From assembly GCA_938074585.1 (NCBI GenBank), contig CALJEW010000379.1:1-17479 (forward strand): DNA of 17,479 nt, read 5' to 3'. The stretch is from an uncultured Rhodospirillales bacterium. Lineage in GTDB: Bacteria; Pseudomonadota; Alphaproteobacteria; Rhodospirillales; Casp-alpha2. Below the pieces are notes generated by a model. That model saw only the letters and a program-made list of their open reading frames with translations, did not search any database and was not told where the DNA came from. Each line of letters starts with the position of its first letter. Positions within the stretch are counted from its first letter, which is position 1. This document shows positions 7,901 through 15,461 of this stretch, piece after piece. The position numbers and the translations under genes are program-made.

Positions 7901-8881
7901 ATGGAAAATGCATCAAAAAATACAATCGTTGACCCAGGCCGTTTAATGGTTGCCATTGGCGGCAACGCAACACATCCAGAAGACATTGAGGGCACATCCG
8001 GCGAACAAAAAGCCATTGCCGCCATGACGGCTGAAGCTTTATTACCTTTACTGATGCTGGACAATGAATTGATCATCACCCACGGCAACGGCCCGGTGGT
8101 TGGTAAAATTCTGATGCGACAAACCCTAACCCGCGACAAAATAGCCCCCATGCCGTTGGACATTTGCGTTGCCCACAGCCAAGGTGGTATAGCGTATTTG
8201 CTGATGCAAGCTATGGAAAATGCTTTGCGTAAACAAGGAAACCAACGCCACGTGACGTGCTTGTTAACCCAAGTTGAAGTCGACCCAGAAGACCCCGCAT
8301 TCGCCAACCCAAGCAAACCTATAGGCCCATTTTTTGATGAAATTGAGGCCAAAAATATCAATAAAGAATTGGGCTGGTTGATGAAAGAAGATTCAGGCCG
8401 CGGCTGGCGTCATGTGGTCCCATCGCCCAAACCGAAACACGTTTGCGATATTTCATTGGTACAAATGCTAGCCCGGCGCGGTACTGTTGTGATTGCTGGT
8501 GGCGGCGGTGGAATTCCAGTTATCCGTGGCCCCAATGGCGTGCGTACAGGTATTGCGGCTGTCATTGATAAAGATTCAACATCAGCCCACATGGCAAACG
8601 TATTGGGAATTGAAACTCTTATGATTTTAACCGCCGTCCCAAAAGTTGCCATTCATTTTGGAACAGACAAGCAAGAATATTTGGACCGCGTTACTTTACG
8701 TGAAATCCGTAAATATCAAGATGAAGGGCATTTTCCAGCGGGAAGCATGGGTCCAAAAATCGGTGCAGCCATTCGCTTTTTAGAAGGCGGTGGCGAGCGT
8801 GTAATAATCGGCAAGATAGATGAACCCATGCAAGCACTGAACGGGGAAAGCGGAACCCGTATTGTCCCAAATGACAAATAA
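7901..8881 (+). CDS. allK: Carbamate kinase, catabolic
   Basis: A 326-residue carbamate kinase of the amino-acid kinase fold, which makes ATP and carbamate (then ammonia and CO2) from carbamoyl phosphate and ADP. Seen: the N-terminal VAIGGNATHPEDIEG; THGNGPVVGKILMRQ; VIAGGGGGIPVIRGPNG; VIDKDSTSAHMA; and the C-terminal HFPAGSMGPKIGAAIRFL. All are typical of ArcC-like kinases and none looks damaged. It starts 7 bp after the FdrA-type gene and overlaps the DUF2877 gene by 11 bp. No arginine deiminase or ornithine carbamoyltransferase gene is near, so the carbamoyl phosphate most likely comes from oxalurate phosphorolysis. That matches the E. coli YbcF (AllK) role rather than ArcC; the symbol is given on context. 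Confidence 0.92.
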   Translation: MENASKNTIVDPGRLMVAIGGNATHPEDIEGTSGEQKAIAAMTAEALLPLLMLDNELIITHGNGPVVGKILMRQTLTRDKIAPMPLDICVAHSQGGIAYLLMQAMENALRKQGNQRHVTCLLTQVEVDPEDPAFANPSKPIGPFFDEIEAKNINKELGWLMKEDSGRGWRHVVPSPKPKHVCDISLVQMLARRGTVVIAGGGGGIPVIRGPNGVRTGIAAVIDKDSTSAHMANVLGIETLMILTAVPKVAIHFGTDKQEYLDRVTLREIRKYQDEGHFPAGSMGPKIGAAIRFLEGGGERVIIGKIDEPMQALNGESGTRIVPNDK

Positions 8882-9701
8882 AACCAATCCCTTCGCGCTC
8901 ACATTTTTGCGCCTAGGCCGGGTTGCAGGCTGCGCCTTAAAAGACGAAATACGGGGAACCGTCGTCGCTGTTTTTAAGCGGTGTTTTTATCTTGAATTGG
9001 CGAGCACATATTTATGCGTCGGCAATTCTGATTTTTCAGACGGCCCCTTAAATATAGTTTCATCCGCCCCAAGCCAAACCAACTGGAAAGCCAGTGGGCT
9101 GGGGGTTGGGGATCGGGCGAGTGTTACAAACAGTCATTTAAAAGTTGGCACAAATATCTCATTTAGCTTCGTCGACGTCCAAATCTGGACTCCAGTCCCA
9201 GCTCTCATCAGCCCAGTATTAATAACGTCGATTGAACTATTTTACGCAACCACCCCATCACAAAACGGCTTACCTGAACAAGCATCTTCCCTAATCGAGG
9301 CGTTATTAGATTGGTTAAAAAAACCTAACCCAAAAGTCGCTGCCCCTATTAAAAACTTGTTGGGTATGGGGCCGGGCTTAACGCCATCGGGCGATGATTT
9401 TATAGCTGCCATGTTAATTACTTTGTATCACTTAAAGCAAAGAAACGCGCAGACCCAACTGGCAAACGCGGTTATTGAGCTGGCACCTGCATGCACGAAT
9501 CCGATCAGTGCCCAACATTTATATGCTGCCATTGAAGGTTTGGGTAGTGATGCTTTTCATCAAGTTCTTCAAGGCGACCCTCCAGCCTTTGACACGCTTA
9601 CAAGCATTGGCCATAGTTCCGGCTGGGATGCTTTAGCTGGCCTTTATATGACGCTCAAAGTCTGTCAAAATTTAATTCAACACCAAAAATTTGCCGCTTA
9701 G
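8871..9701 (+). CDS. allH: DUF2877 protein, oxamate carbamoyltransferase subunit AllH (YlbF) type
   Basis: A 276-residue DUF2877 protein. The clear family mark is LLGMGPGLTPSGDDFIAAML (about residues 161-180), with an N-terminal LRLGRVAGCALKDEIRG beta-rich part. In E. coli the YlbF/AllH member is the third subunit reported for oxamate carbamoyltransferase. The ATG at 8871 overlaps the carbamate kinase stop by 11 bp. A TTG at 8862 is also in frame and has GGAA 6 bases before it, so the true start is uncertain by three codons. The N-terminal half diverges more than the rest, as is usual in this family. It is followed 29 bp later by the oxamate amidohydrolase-like gene. Confidence 0.85.
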   Translation: MTNKTNPFALTFLRLGRVAGCALKDEIRGTVVAVFKRCFYLELASTYLCVGNSDFSDGPLNIVSSAPSQTNWKASGLGVGDRASVTNSHLKVGTNISFSFVDVQIWTPVPALISPVLITSIELFYATTPSQNGLPEQASSLIEALLDWLKKPNPKVAAPIKNLLGMGPGLTPSGDDFIAAMLITLYHLKQRNAQTQLANAVIELAPACTNPISAQHLYAAIEGLGSDAFHQVLQGDPPAFDTLTSIGHSSGWDALAGLYMTLKVCQNLIQHQKFAA

Positions 9702-9730
9702 GGCCTTTGACCCAGAATAAAGGAATTAAA

Positions 9731-11323
9731 ATGCTACATACCGTTCGTTCTTACCGGGGCATGATGACAGCGCCGCATCATTTGGCATCACAAGCTGGTT
9801 TGCGCGTTTTACAAGAAGGCGGCAATGCGGTTGAATCGATGATTGCAGCAGCCAGCACAATTGCTGTTGTCTACCCACATATGAACGGCTTGGGTGGCGA
9901 TAACTTTTGGCTAATCCACACGCCAGACAATAGTGTTGTTGGTATTGATGCCTGCGGCGGTGCGGCCGGAATGGCTACCATTGATTTCTATAAAGAATTA
10001 AAACTTGCTGCAATTCCATCACGCGGGCCGTTGGCTGCGTTGACTGTTGGCGGCGCGGTATCGGGTTGGCAATCAGCACATACCTATAGCAACGACGTAA
10101 TGGGTGGAAAATTACCCATGTACCGCTTGCTTGAAGATGCCATCCATTATGCCCGTAAAGGGATAGCTATTACCGCGACCCAAGCTAATAACGCAAGGGA
10201 AAAGTTAGACGAACTGATCGAAGCACCGGGCTTTGCAGAAACTTTTTTGAGCAATGGAATTCCCGCAACAGAAGGAAGTTTTTTCACCAATGAGCGTTTG
10301 TCCAAAACCCTAGAACATTTAGCAAGCAACGGATTAGATGATTTCTACCGGGGCGATTTAGCCCGTTCTTTGGCTACTGATTTGGAAACCGCAGGAACGC
10401 CACTTCGTTTGGCTGATTTAGAACGTCATCATGCACTAATGGTCAATCCTTTAGAAGTCGACGTTGCCGGTCACCGGGTTTTTAACATGCCGCCACCTAC
10501 TCAAGGTTTGGCGTCACTTATTTTGCTAGCTGTCTATACCCGCCGTAATGTCCAACAGGCAGACGATTTTAATTTTGTTCATAACATTGTTGAAGCGACC
10601 AAACGCGCCTTTCGAATTCGCGATGCCCACGTCACCGACCCCGCATATATGAACGTTGATCCGGCATCCTATTTAGATACCGCTAGCCTTGATGCCATGG
10701 CCGCTGACATTAACCCCAAAAAGGCTATGCCATGGCCAGATATCGCTGAAAAGGGTGATACAGTATGGTTAGGTTCATCCGATCAATATGGAAATGCAGT
10801 GAGCTTTATTCAAAGTATTTATTGGGAATTTGGTTCCGGGACAGTGCTTAAAGATTCCGGCATTGTTTGGCAAAATCGGGGCACCAGCTTCAGTTTAGAT
10901 GTCTCCCATCACAACGCCCTTAAACCGAGCCGCCGCCCATTCCATACCATCCAGCCTGCCCTTGCTCATTTGTCTGATGGACGAGTAATGCCGTATGGGA
11001 CGATGGGTGGAGAAGGTCAGCCCCAAACCCAAGCTATGATTTTCGCCCGTCACGTTTTGCACGGTCAAAGCTTGCAACAAGCCGTAACCGCACCGCGCTG
11101 GTTATTGGGCCGCACATGGGGTAGTGAAGCAACCAACCTACGGATCGAAAACAGGATTGGTGATGAGGTGATCTCAGCACTAAAAAACGCCGGACACGAT
11201 GTTGAGATCGTTGGCGATTTTGATGAGGTTATGGGCCATGCCGGTGCCATTATCATGCATCCAGATGGGTTGCTAGAAGGAGCGAATGACCCGCGCAGTA
11301 ATGGGCAAGCCAATGGGTTTTAA
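9731..11323 (+). CDS. hpxW: Gamma-glutamyltranspeptidase-family Ntn-hydrolase, oxamate amidohydrolase (HpxW) type
   Basis: A 530-residue member of the gamma-glutamyltranspeptidase family. HpxW of Klebsiella hydrolyses oxamate to oxalate and ammonia in urate catabolism; it is made as a precursor that cuts itself before a catalytic threonine. Seen: GGNAVESMIAAASTIAVVYP and MNGLGGDNFWLI at the N-terminus; GDTVWLGSSDQYGNAVSFIQ, in which Thr344 (codon at 10760) is the expected new N-terminal nucleophile; FGSGTV; and TMGGEGQPQTQAM. The GDTVW form differs from the TTH of true glutathione hydrolases and fits the oxamate/cephalosporin-acylase-like branch. No signal peptide is visible, so it should act in the cytoplasm, unlike exported GGT. 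The ATG at 9731 has AAGGA 7 bases upstream; the TTG at 9707 has none. Last gene of the operon. Substrate assignment relies on the neighbours. Confidence 0.85.
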   Translation: MLHTVRSYRGMMTAPHHLASQAGLRVLQEGGNAVESMIAAASTIAVVYPHMNGLGGDNFWLIHTPDNSVVGIDACGGAAGMATIDFYKELKLAAIPSRGPLAALTVGGAVSGWQSAHTYSNDVMGGKLPMYRLLEDAIHYARKGIAITATQANNAREKLDELIEAPGFAETFLSNGIPATEGSFFTNERLSKTLEHLASNGLDDFYRGDLARSLATDLETAGTPLRLADLERHHALMVNPLEVDVAGHRVFNMPPPTQGLASLILLAVYTRRNVQQADDFNFVHNIVEATKRAFRIRDAHVTDPAYMNVDPASYLDTASLDAMAADINPKKAMPWPDIAEKGDTVWLGSSDQYGNAVSFIQSIYWEFGSGTVLKDSGIVWQNRGTSFSLDVSHHNALKPSRRPFHTIQPALAHLSDGRVMPYGTMGGEGQPQTQAMIFARHVLHGQSLQQAVTAPRWLLGRTWGSEATNLRIENRIGDEVISALKNAGHDVEIVGDFDEVMGHAGAIIMHPDGLLEGANDPRSNGQANGF

Positions 11324-11336
11324 AGCCCGGCGCACC

Positions 11337-11627
11337 TTACTTCTGGACAGCCCGCAAGCTTTTTATGTTGTGGACATGTGCGTGGGCACCCGCCTCAATG
11401 GATTCCGACGCGCCCGCAACGACTTCACCATATTTGCGTAATTTCTCGCCCGCGACCACATCGCGAACAACAAATTTATGGCACAATGCAACGTCGGTTT
11501 TCATAATTAACTCACATGGCTGATCGCCAACCCGAAAGCGCACCACTTCACCGGCTTTTAAATGGCGCAATGCAGTAGCCAATTCATCAATCGGATTAAG
11601 AACAACCGCGTCCCAACCGTTACTCAC
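11337..11627 (-). CDS. UxaA-family small subunit, SAF domain (altronate dehydratase / sulfolactate sulfo-lyase small subunit type)
   Basis: A 96-residue protein with the SAF domain found at the N-terminus of UxaA-type dehydratases and as a separate small subunit in SuyA and similar enzymes. Seen: CHKFVVRDVVAGEKLRKYGEVV and the end AHAHVHNIKSLRA, matching the usual IPxGHK, KYG and HVHVHN blocks. The usual Gly before the first His is Cys here. The GTG start is well supported: GGAGG (11638-11634, minus strand) lies 6 bases upstream, and the GTGA overlap with the large-subunit gene shows coupling. Order is large then small. It converges on the hpxW-like gene with only 13 bp between the stops. See the large subunit for the choice of reaction. 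Confidence 0.85.
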   Translation of the reverse strand: MSNGWDAVVLNPIDELATALRHLKAGEVVRFRVGDQPCELIMKTDVALCHKFVVRDVVAGEKLRKYGEVVAGASESIEAGAHAHVHNIKSLRAVQK

Positions 11628-12814
11628 AAGGAACCTCCAAACCGGCTTACAACTTCTTCACCTTCACCCAACACCTCACCCCATGTTTTAGATCCCGATG
11701 CGACATCAATAATCAGCTCTAAAAACCGGGGAGCCGCGTCTTCTAAGGAAACTTCACCAGAAAAAACATCCGGACAGGTGAAATCGAGCTGTTCTTTAAC
11801 CCGAGCTTCGGTATCAGGATTAGCGCTTATTTTGATCGTTGGTGAAATCAAATTAACAAAGCTATTGCCTTGGCCTGTGGTGAACAAAATCAAGTTTGCT
11901 CCTGATGCCGTAAACCCGGAAATAGATTCTGGCGCGTAAGTGGCCGCATGCATAGCATGTAAGCCCTGCGTTGCTGGCGCTTCAGCATATTTCAGAACAC
12001 TTTGGATGGGTCGGCTACCACTTTTTGCAATATTTCCCAATGACTTTTCTTCTATTGTTGATAGCCCGCCAGCAATATTTGTCGGGCCAGGGTTTTCACC
12101 AGTTAAATCGAGCCCTGCCGCGATGGCGCGGTTTTCATTATCCAGAACCGCATCTAAGATCGCTTGTTCGATGGCAGGCGTCGCACCACGTTTAGCCAAC
12201 AAATGCTCTGCCCCCAACCACTCCGTCGTTTCCCCAAACACAGCCTTACCGCCTTCGTCAACAATCCGATCCGCCATCAAGCCCAACATCGGGTTCGACA
12301 CCAATCCAGAACTTGGGTCAGAACGCCCACATTCAAGACCTAAGAAAAGTTTTGATAACGGGCAGGAGACGCGGCGCAGTTTAGATATTTCGAGCATTAA
12401 CTTTGCCCCAGCACGAATACTACGTTCGGTTAGCGTAATTGCATCGTGATCGCATTCGTCCATAGAGATCGAGACTATTGGCTTGCCACTTTTTGACATT
12501 TCTTTGGCTAAATGATCAAGCTTTGGTGGGTTGCCACCAATCATCAAAACAGCCCCGACATTGGGGTTAACTCCAAACCCGATTAGAGTGCATATTTGTG
12601 CATCGCGGTCTTCACCCAACAATCCACCATCGTAAGGCATAGCTACGAAAACCGCCCCGGGTAAAGCTTGTGAAATGCGCCGCCCCGTTGGTCCTGTTAA
12701 TCCGGTTGCAGACAACACAAGCAAATGGTTGCGCACTCCAACTTGCCCATCGGGGCGCACATATCCTAAAAATTGATCCACCAGTAATTCCTTAAATCTT
12801 GTATCTATTCTCAT
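11624..12814 (-). CDS. UxaA-family large subunit (altronate/galactarate dehydratase or (2R)-sulfolactate sulfo-lyase type)
   Basis: A 396-residue protein with the catalytic part of the UxaA family: Fe-dependent lyases that remove water from altronate or galactarate, or sulfite from sulfolactate (SuyB). Seen: FLGYVRPDGQVGVRNHLLVL near the N-terminus; GLECGRSDPSSGLVSNPMLG (about 159-178), the conserved Cys-Gly-x-Ser-Asp block; IAGGLSTIEEKSLGN (about 252-266); and ILFTTGQGNSF. SuyAB and split UxaA enzymes share this two-gene form. The divergent neighbour is a TauE/SafE sulfite-exporter-type permease, a common partner of sulfo-lyases, which favours SuyB. The polyol/sugar-acid oxidoreductases at the left end could favour a sugar-acid dehydratase. 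I cannot decide from motifs. ATG start, weak ribosome site. Confidence 0.88.
   Translation of the reverse strand: MRIDTRFKELLVDQFLGYVRPDGQVGVRNHLLVLSATGLTGPTGRRISQALPGAVFVAMPYDGGLLGEDRDAQICTLIGFGVNPNVGAVLMIGGNPPKLDHLAKEMSKSGKPIVSISMDECDHDAITLTERSIRAGAKLMLEISKLRRVSCPLSKLFLGLECGRSDPSSGLVSNPMLGLMADRIVDEGGKAVFGETTEWLGAEHLLAKRGATPAIEQAILDAVLDNENRAIAAGLDLTGENPGPTNIAGGLSTIEEKSLGNIAKSGSRPIQSVLKYAEAPATQGLHAMHAATYAPESISGFTASGANLILFTTGQGNSFVNLISPTIKISANPDTEARVKEQLDFTCPDVFSGEVSLEDAAPRFLELIIDVASGSKTWGEVLGEGEEVVSRFGGSL
11634..11638 (-). promoter_or_regulatory. Ribosome binding site deciding a GTG start
   Basis: GGAGG on the minus strand, 6 bases before the GTG at 11627. It lies inside the end of the large-subunit gene and fixes the small-subunit start. 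Confidence 0.8.
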
Positions 12815-12861
12815 TTCTAAGCTATTTACTTAAGGTTAGAAAATCAAACATTGAAATTTAG
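12815..12861. promoter_or_regulatory. Short divergent promoter region between the UxaA-type pair and the TauE/SafE gene
   Basis: About 47 AT-rich bases separate the two divergent starts (62 if the permease begins at the ATG at 12877). Any promoters must overlap each other or the genes, which suggests joint control. It contains the palindrome CTTAAG flanked by CTAA and TTAG. No recognised operator. Confidence 0.4.
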
Positions 12862-13647
12862 GTGAATATCAATCGCATGGACGCTCTTATTCAATTCATT
12901 CTGGATGGCACCAGCTTGTCTTTTTCAGACTTTGCCATCCTGTGCTCAGTTTCCTTGATCGCCAGCCTGTTCACCGCAGCCATAGGAATAGGTGGAGGGA
13001 CGCTTATCTTAGCGACCATGGCCGTCATTTTACCGCCCACGGTCTTAATCCCCATTCATGCTGTCGTTCAAGTCGGCTCTAACGGTGGGCGCGTTGCTTT
13101 GATGTTAAAAGACGTCCTGAAACCCGTCCTTTTGCCGTTTTTAATTGGCACGACGATTGGCGCTGTGATTGGTGCTCAGGTTGTTATTTCCTTACCTACA
13201 GCAATTTTACAAGCCGTGTTGTCAGTGTTTATTCTGTACGCCACGTGGGCCCCTAAATTTAACGCCAACAAGCCGTCAGGAAAGACCTTTTTCGTGGTCG
13301 GTGTATTAGCAACCTTCGCCACCATGTTTGTAGGAGCGACCGGGCCCTTGGTTGCGCCGTTCGTTGCTGCGTATTGTATGCAACGCCAAAATGTTGTTGC
13401 TACTCATGCCATGTTAATGGTTATTCAGCATAGTTTTAAAATGATTGCCTTCGGGACTATGGGGTTCGTCTTCGGTCCTTATATCCCTTTATTAGTCGGT
13501 TTGGTGAGCTTTGGCTTCATAGGGACCTTAATTGGCAAACGCATCTTAAACCGCTTGCCAGAGCATTTGTTTAAAGTCGGCTTAAAAATAATTCTTACCT
13601 TATTGGCACTGCGATTGATGTATAGTGCTATGACGAGCCTTGCATAG
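12862..13647 (+). CDS. TauE/SafE-family permease (sulfite / sulfonate-product exporter type)
   Basis: A 261-residue, very hydrophobic inner-membrane protein of the TauE/SafE family with about eight predicted membrane segments. Seen: the first internal repeat AAIGIGGGTLILATMAVILP (about 39-58), HAVVQVGSNGGRVAL (about 66-80) and the second-repeat motif FVGATGPLVAPFVAAY (about 156-171). Length is normal. Family members export sulfite or organosulfur products, but many have unknown cargo. The position opposite a UxaA/Suy-type enzyme and next to a cysteine-containing ArsR regulator suggests sulfite or reduced sulfur export. Start codon uncertain: GTG at 12862 has no clear ribosome site; the ATG at 12877 (M6) has AGGTGA about 11 bases upstream. 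Confidence 0.9.
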   Translation: MNINRMDALIQFILDGTSLSFSDFAILCSVSLIASLFTAAIGIGGGTLILATMAVILPPTVLIPIHAVVQVGSNGGRVALMLKDVLKPVLLPFLIGTTIGAVIGAQVVISLPTAILQAVLSVFILYATWAPKFNANKPSGKTFFVVGVLATFATMFVGATGPLVAPFVAAYCMQRQNVVATHAMLMVIQHSFKMIAFGTMGFVFGPYIPLLVGLVSFGFIGTLIGKRILNRLPEHLFKVGLKIILTLLALRLMYSAMTSLA

Positions 13648-13698
13648 CGGCGAAGATCGGAGTAAACCCCGAAATACTTGATAATTGGGAGCGAAACG

Positions 13699-14031
13699 AT
13701 GGATAATCAAACAAACAAATTTTTGATTGAAGACCCAAAAAAAGCTAGCAAGTTTTTAAAGTCTCTGGCCAACGATAACCGCTTAGTTATTGTTTGTGCG
13801 TTAGCTAATGGCGAACGCAATGTGGGTGAATTAGAAGAGCTTTTAGGCATTCGACAGCCTACCTTATCGCAACAGCTCGCCCGGTTACGCACTGATGGCA
13901 TTGTTTCAACTCGCCGAGAATCGAAACAAATTTTCTATAGTCTTTCCAGCAAAGAAGCCGAGCGGGTTATCAGAATGTTATGCCTTCCCCGCAGCGCCAA
14001 AGTCGCGAAATCCGAAAAAGAAGACGCTTAA
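13699..14031 (+). CDS. ArsR/SmtB-family regulator, BigR/SqrR-like with two cysteines
   Basis: A 110-residue winged-helix repressor. Seen: the start LANDNRLVIVCALANGERNV (helices with Cys33), the recognition helix RQPTLSQQLARLRTDGIV (about 52-69), and the wing RRESKQIFYSL (about 72-82). Cys33 sits where BigR and SqrR carry their first sulfur-sensing cysteine (LxILC). A second cysteine, Cys95 in IRMLC, is 62 residues on; in BigR/SqrR the spacing is, as I recall, 66, so it lies about one helical turn earlier. No metal motif such as CVC is present. It may therefore sense persulfide or oxidants. The ATG at 13699 has GGGAG 7 bases before it, better than the TTG at 13678. It lies 51 bp after the permease gene and probably regulates it. 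Confidence 0.88.
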   Translation: MDNQTNKFLIEDPKKASKFLKSLANDNRLVIVCALANGERNVGELEELLGIRQPTLSQQLARLRTDGIVSTRRESKQIFYSLSSKEAERVIRMLCLPRSAKVAKSEKEDA

Positions 14032-14043
14032 ACTCTCCTTTAC

Positions 14044-14089
14044 GAAGTTAATCCACACCTCAAATTCTTTTAGGAAGTTGACCCATACC
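14044..14089. repeat. Imperfect 16 bp direct repeat at the 3' end of cysG
   Basis: GAAGTTAATCCACACC (14044-14059) and GAAGTTGACCCATACC (14074-14089) match at 13 of 16 positions with a 30 bp period. The second copy covers the last codons and stop of siroheme synthase, so the first may be a remnant of a duplicated 3' end. Confidence 0.4.
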
Positions 14090-15461
14090 AAGTCAATTGA
14101 TCGCGCAACGCAACAACGCGACCAATGATCACAATCGCCGGGCCAGTTAAGTCAGCCCGCTCAGCTTTTTCAACAATATTTTCTAGCGTTCCGGTTAACA
14201 CTTTTTGATCAACCCGCGTTCCCTTATCGACAATCGCCACCGGCAATTCAGGCTGCGCCCCATGTTTCAAAAACTCACCAATCACCTGAGCCAATGAAAC
14301 AAGCCCCATATAAACAACAACGGTTTGATTAGGCTGAATCAACGCCTGCCAGTTTAAATCAACCTTACCGTCTTTGGCGTGCCCGGTAACGAACACACAC
14401 GCCTGTGCATGGTCACGATGGGTTAGCGGAATTCCAGCATAAGCAGCGCACCCGTTGCCCGCACTAATGCCCGGCACAACTTGAAATGACACCCCTTCGG
14501 ATGCCAGCATTTCAATTTCTTCGCCGCCACGCCCGAACATAAACGGGTCACCGCCTTTAAGCCGCAATACCCGTTTGCCTTCTTGGGCTAAACGCACCAA
14601 AGTCAGGCTAATGTCTTCTTGGCGCATCGAATGATCGCCCTGCTTTTTACCTACATAAATCCGGTCTGCATCGCGGCGCACCAATTCCAACACCCCATCC
14701 GGCACCAAGCGATCATGCAACACAACATCCGCCCGCTGCATCAAACGCAACGCCTTAAACGTCAATAAATCCGGATCGCCGGGGCCACTACCAACCAAAT
14801 AAACCTCGCCTTTGGGGGCAATATCTTGATCCGCTTGGGCGGCGGACAAAAGTTCTTCCATGCGAATTTCAGCTAAATCAACATTACCGCTCATCATGCT
14901 TTCAGCCACAGCCCCGTCCACAACCCGTTCCCACAATCGGCGGCGGCGGGTTATATCGGGGATCGCTTGTTTAACTCGGTCGCGGTATTTACCCGCAAAC
15001 AAAGCTAAATTTCCAAGGGCAACGGGGACAAGGGACTCCAGTTTCGCGCGCAACATCCGGGCCAAAATTGGGGCTGCACCGCCGCTTGATATGGCAACGA
15101 CCAAAGGAGATCTATCAACAATAGACGGCATGATGAACGAAGAAATATCCGAGCGATCCGCCACATTGACTAACACGCCCTTATCTTGTGCACTTTTCGC
15201 AACGCGGGTCTCGTACTCTGGGTCTTCATCGCACGCCACATAAACCAACGACACGCCTTCCAAATCGCCCGCATCAAAGACCCGTGTAATATGAGTGAAC
15301 GGCGCACACCGCTCGAAATCGTTGGAAAGTTCCGGAGCAACCACAAACACATTTGCCCCCGCCCGCTGAGCCATTGCGCAGCGCCTAGACGCCATAGCTT
15401 GCCCACCGACTACAAGTACGGGGCGATCTTTCAAATCCAAGAATGCAGGTAAATGTTGCAT
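14070..15461 (-). CDS. cysG: Siroheme synthase, fused precorrin-2 dehydrogenase/ferrochelatase and uroporphyrinogen-III methyltransferase
   Basis: A 463-residue fused enzyme of standard length that makes siroheme, the cofactor of sulfite and nitrite reductases, from uroporphyrinogen III. Seen: the N-terminal NAD-binding VLVVGGQAMASRR (about 15-27); NVADRSDISSFIMPSIVDRS (about 99-118) with the acidic residue near 102 expected for dehydrogenase/chelatase work; AISSGGAAPILAR (Ser about 125-126); then the methyltransferase block GEVYLVGSGPGDPDLLT (about 218-234), GGDPFMFGRGGEE (303-315), and VVPGISAGNGCAAYAGIPLT (about 328-347). ATG start with AAGGGA 9 bases upstream. Both halves are intact. The nearby sulfur genes agree with a role in sulfite reduction; no reductase gene is in the window. 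Confidence 0.97.
   Translation of the reverse strand: MQHLPAFLDLKDRPVLVVGGQAMASRRCAMAQRAGANVFVVAPELSNDFERCAPFTHITRVFDAGDLEGVSLVYVACDEDPEYETRVAKSAQDKGVLVNVADRSDISSFIMPSIVDRSPLVVAISSGGAAPILARMLRAKLESLVPVALGNLALFAGKYRDRVKQAIPDITRRRRLWERVVDGAVAESMMSGNVDLAEIRMEELLSAAQADQDIAPKGEVYLVGSGPGDPDLLTFKALRLMQRADVVLHDRLVPDGVLELVRRDADRIYVGKKQGDHSMRQEDISLTLVRLAQEGKRVLRLKGGDPFMFGRGGEEIEMLASEGVSFQVVPGISAGNGCAAYAGIPLTHRDHAQACVFVTGHAKDGKVDLNWQALIQPNQTVVVYMGLVSLAQVIGEFLKHGAQPELPVAIVDKGTRVDQKVLTGTLENIVEKAERADLTGPAIVIIGRVVALRDQLTWYGSTS

Noticed and set aside
9731..11323. Exported glutathione hydrolase (true GGT)
   Set aside because: No signal peptide, the nucleophile region is GDTVW rather than the TTH form, and the operon is for allantoate breakdown.
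11324..11336. Bidirectional terminator between the convergent hpxW-like and UxaA small-subunit genes
   Set aside because: Only 13 bases separate the stops and I see no stable hairpin with a T run.
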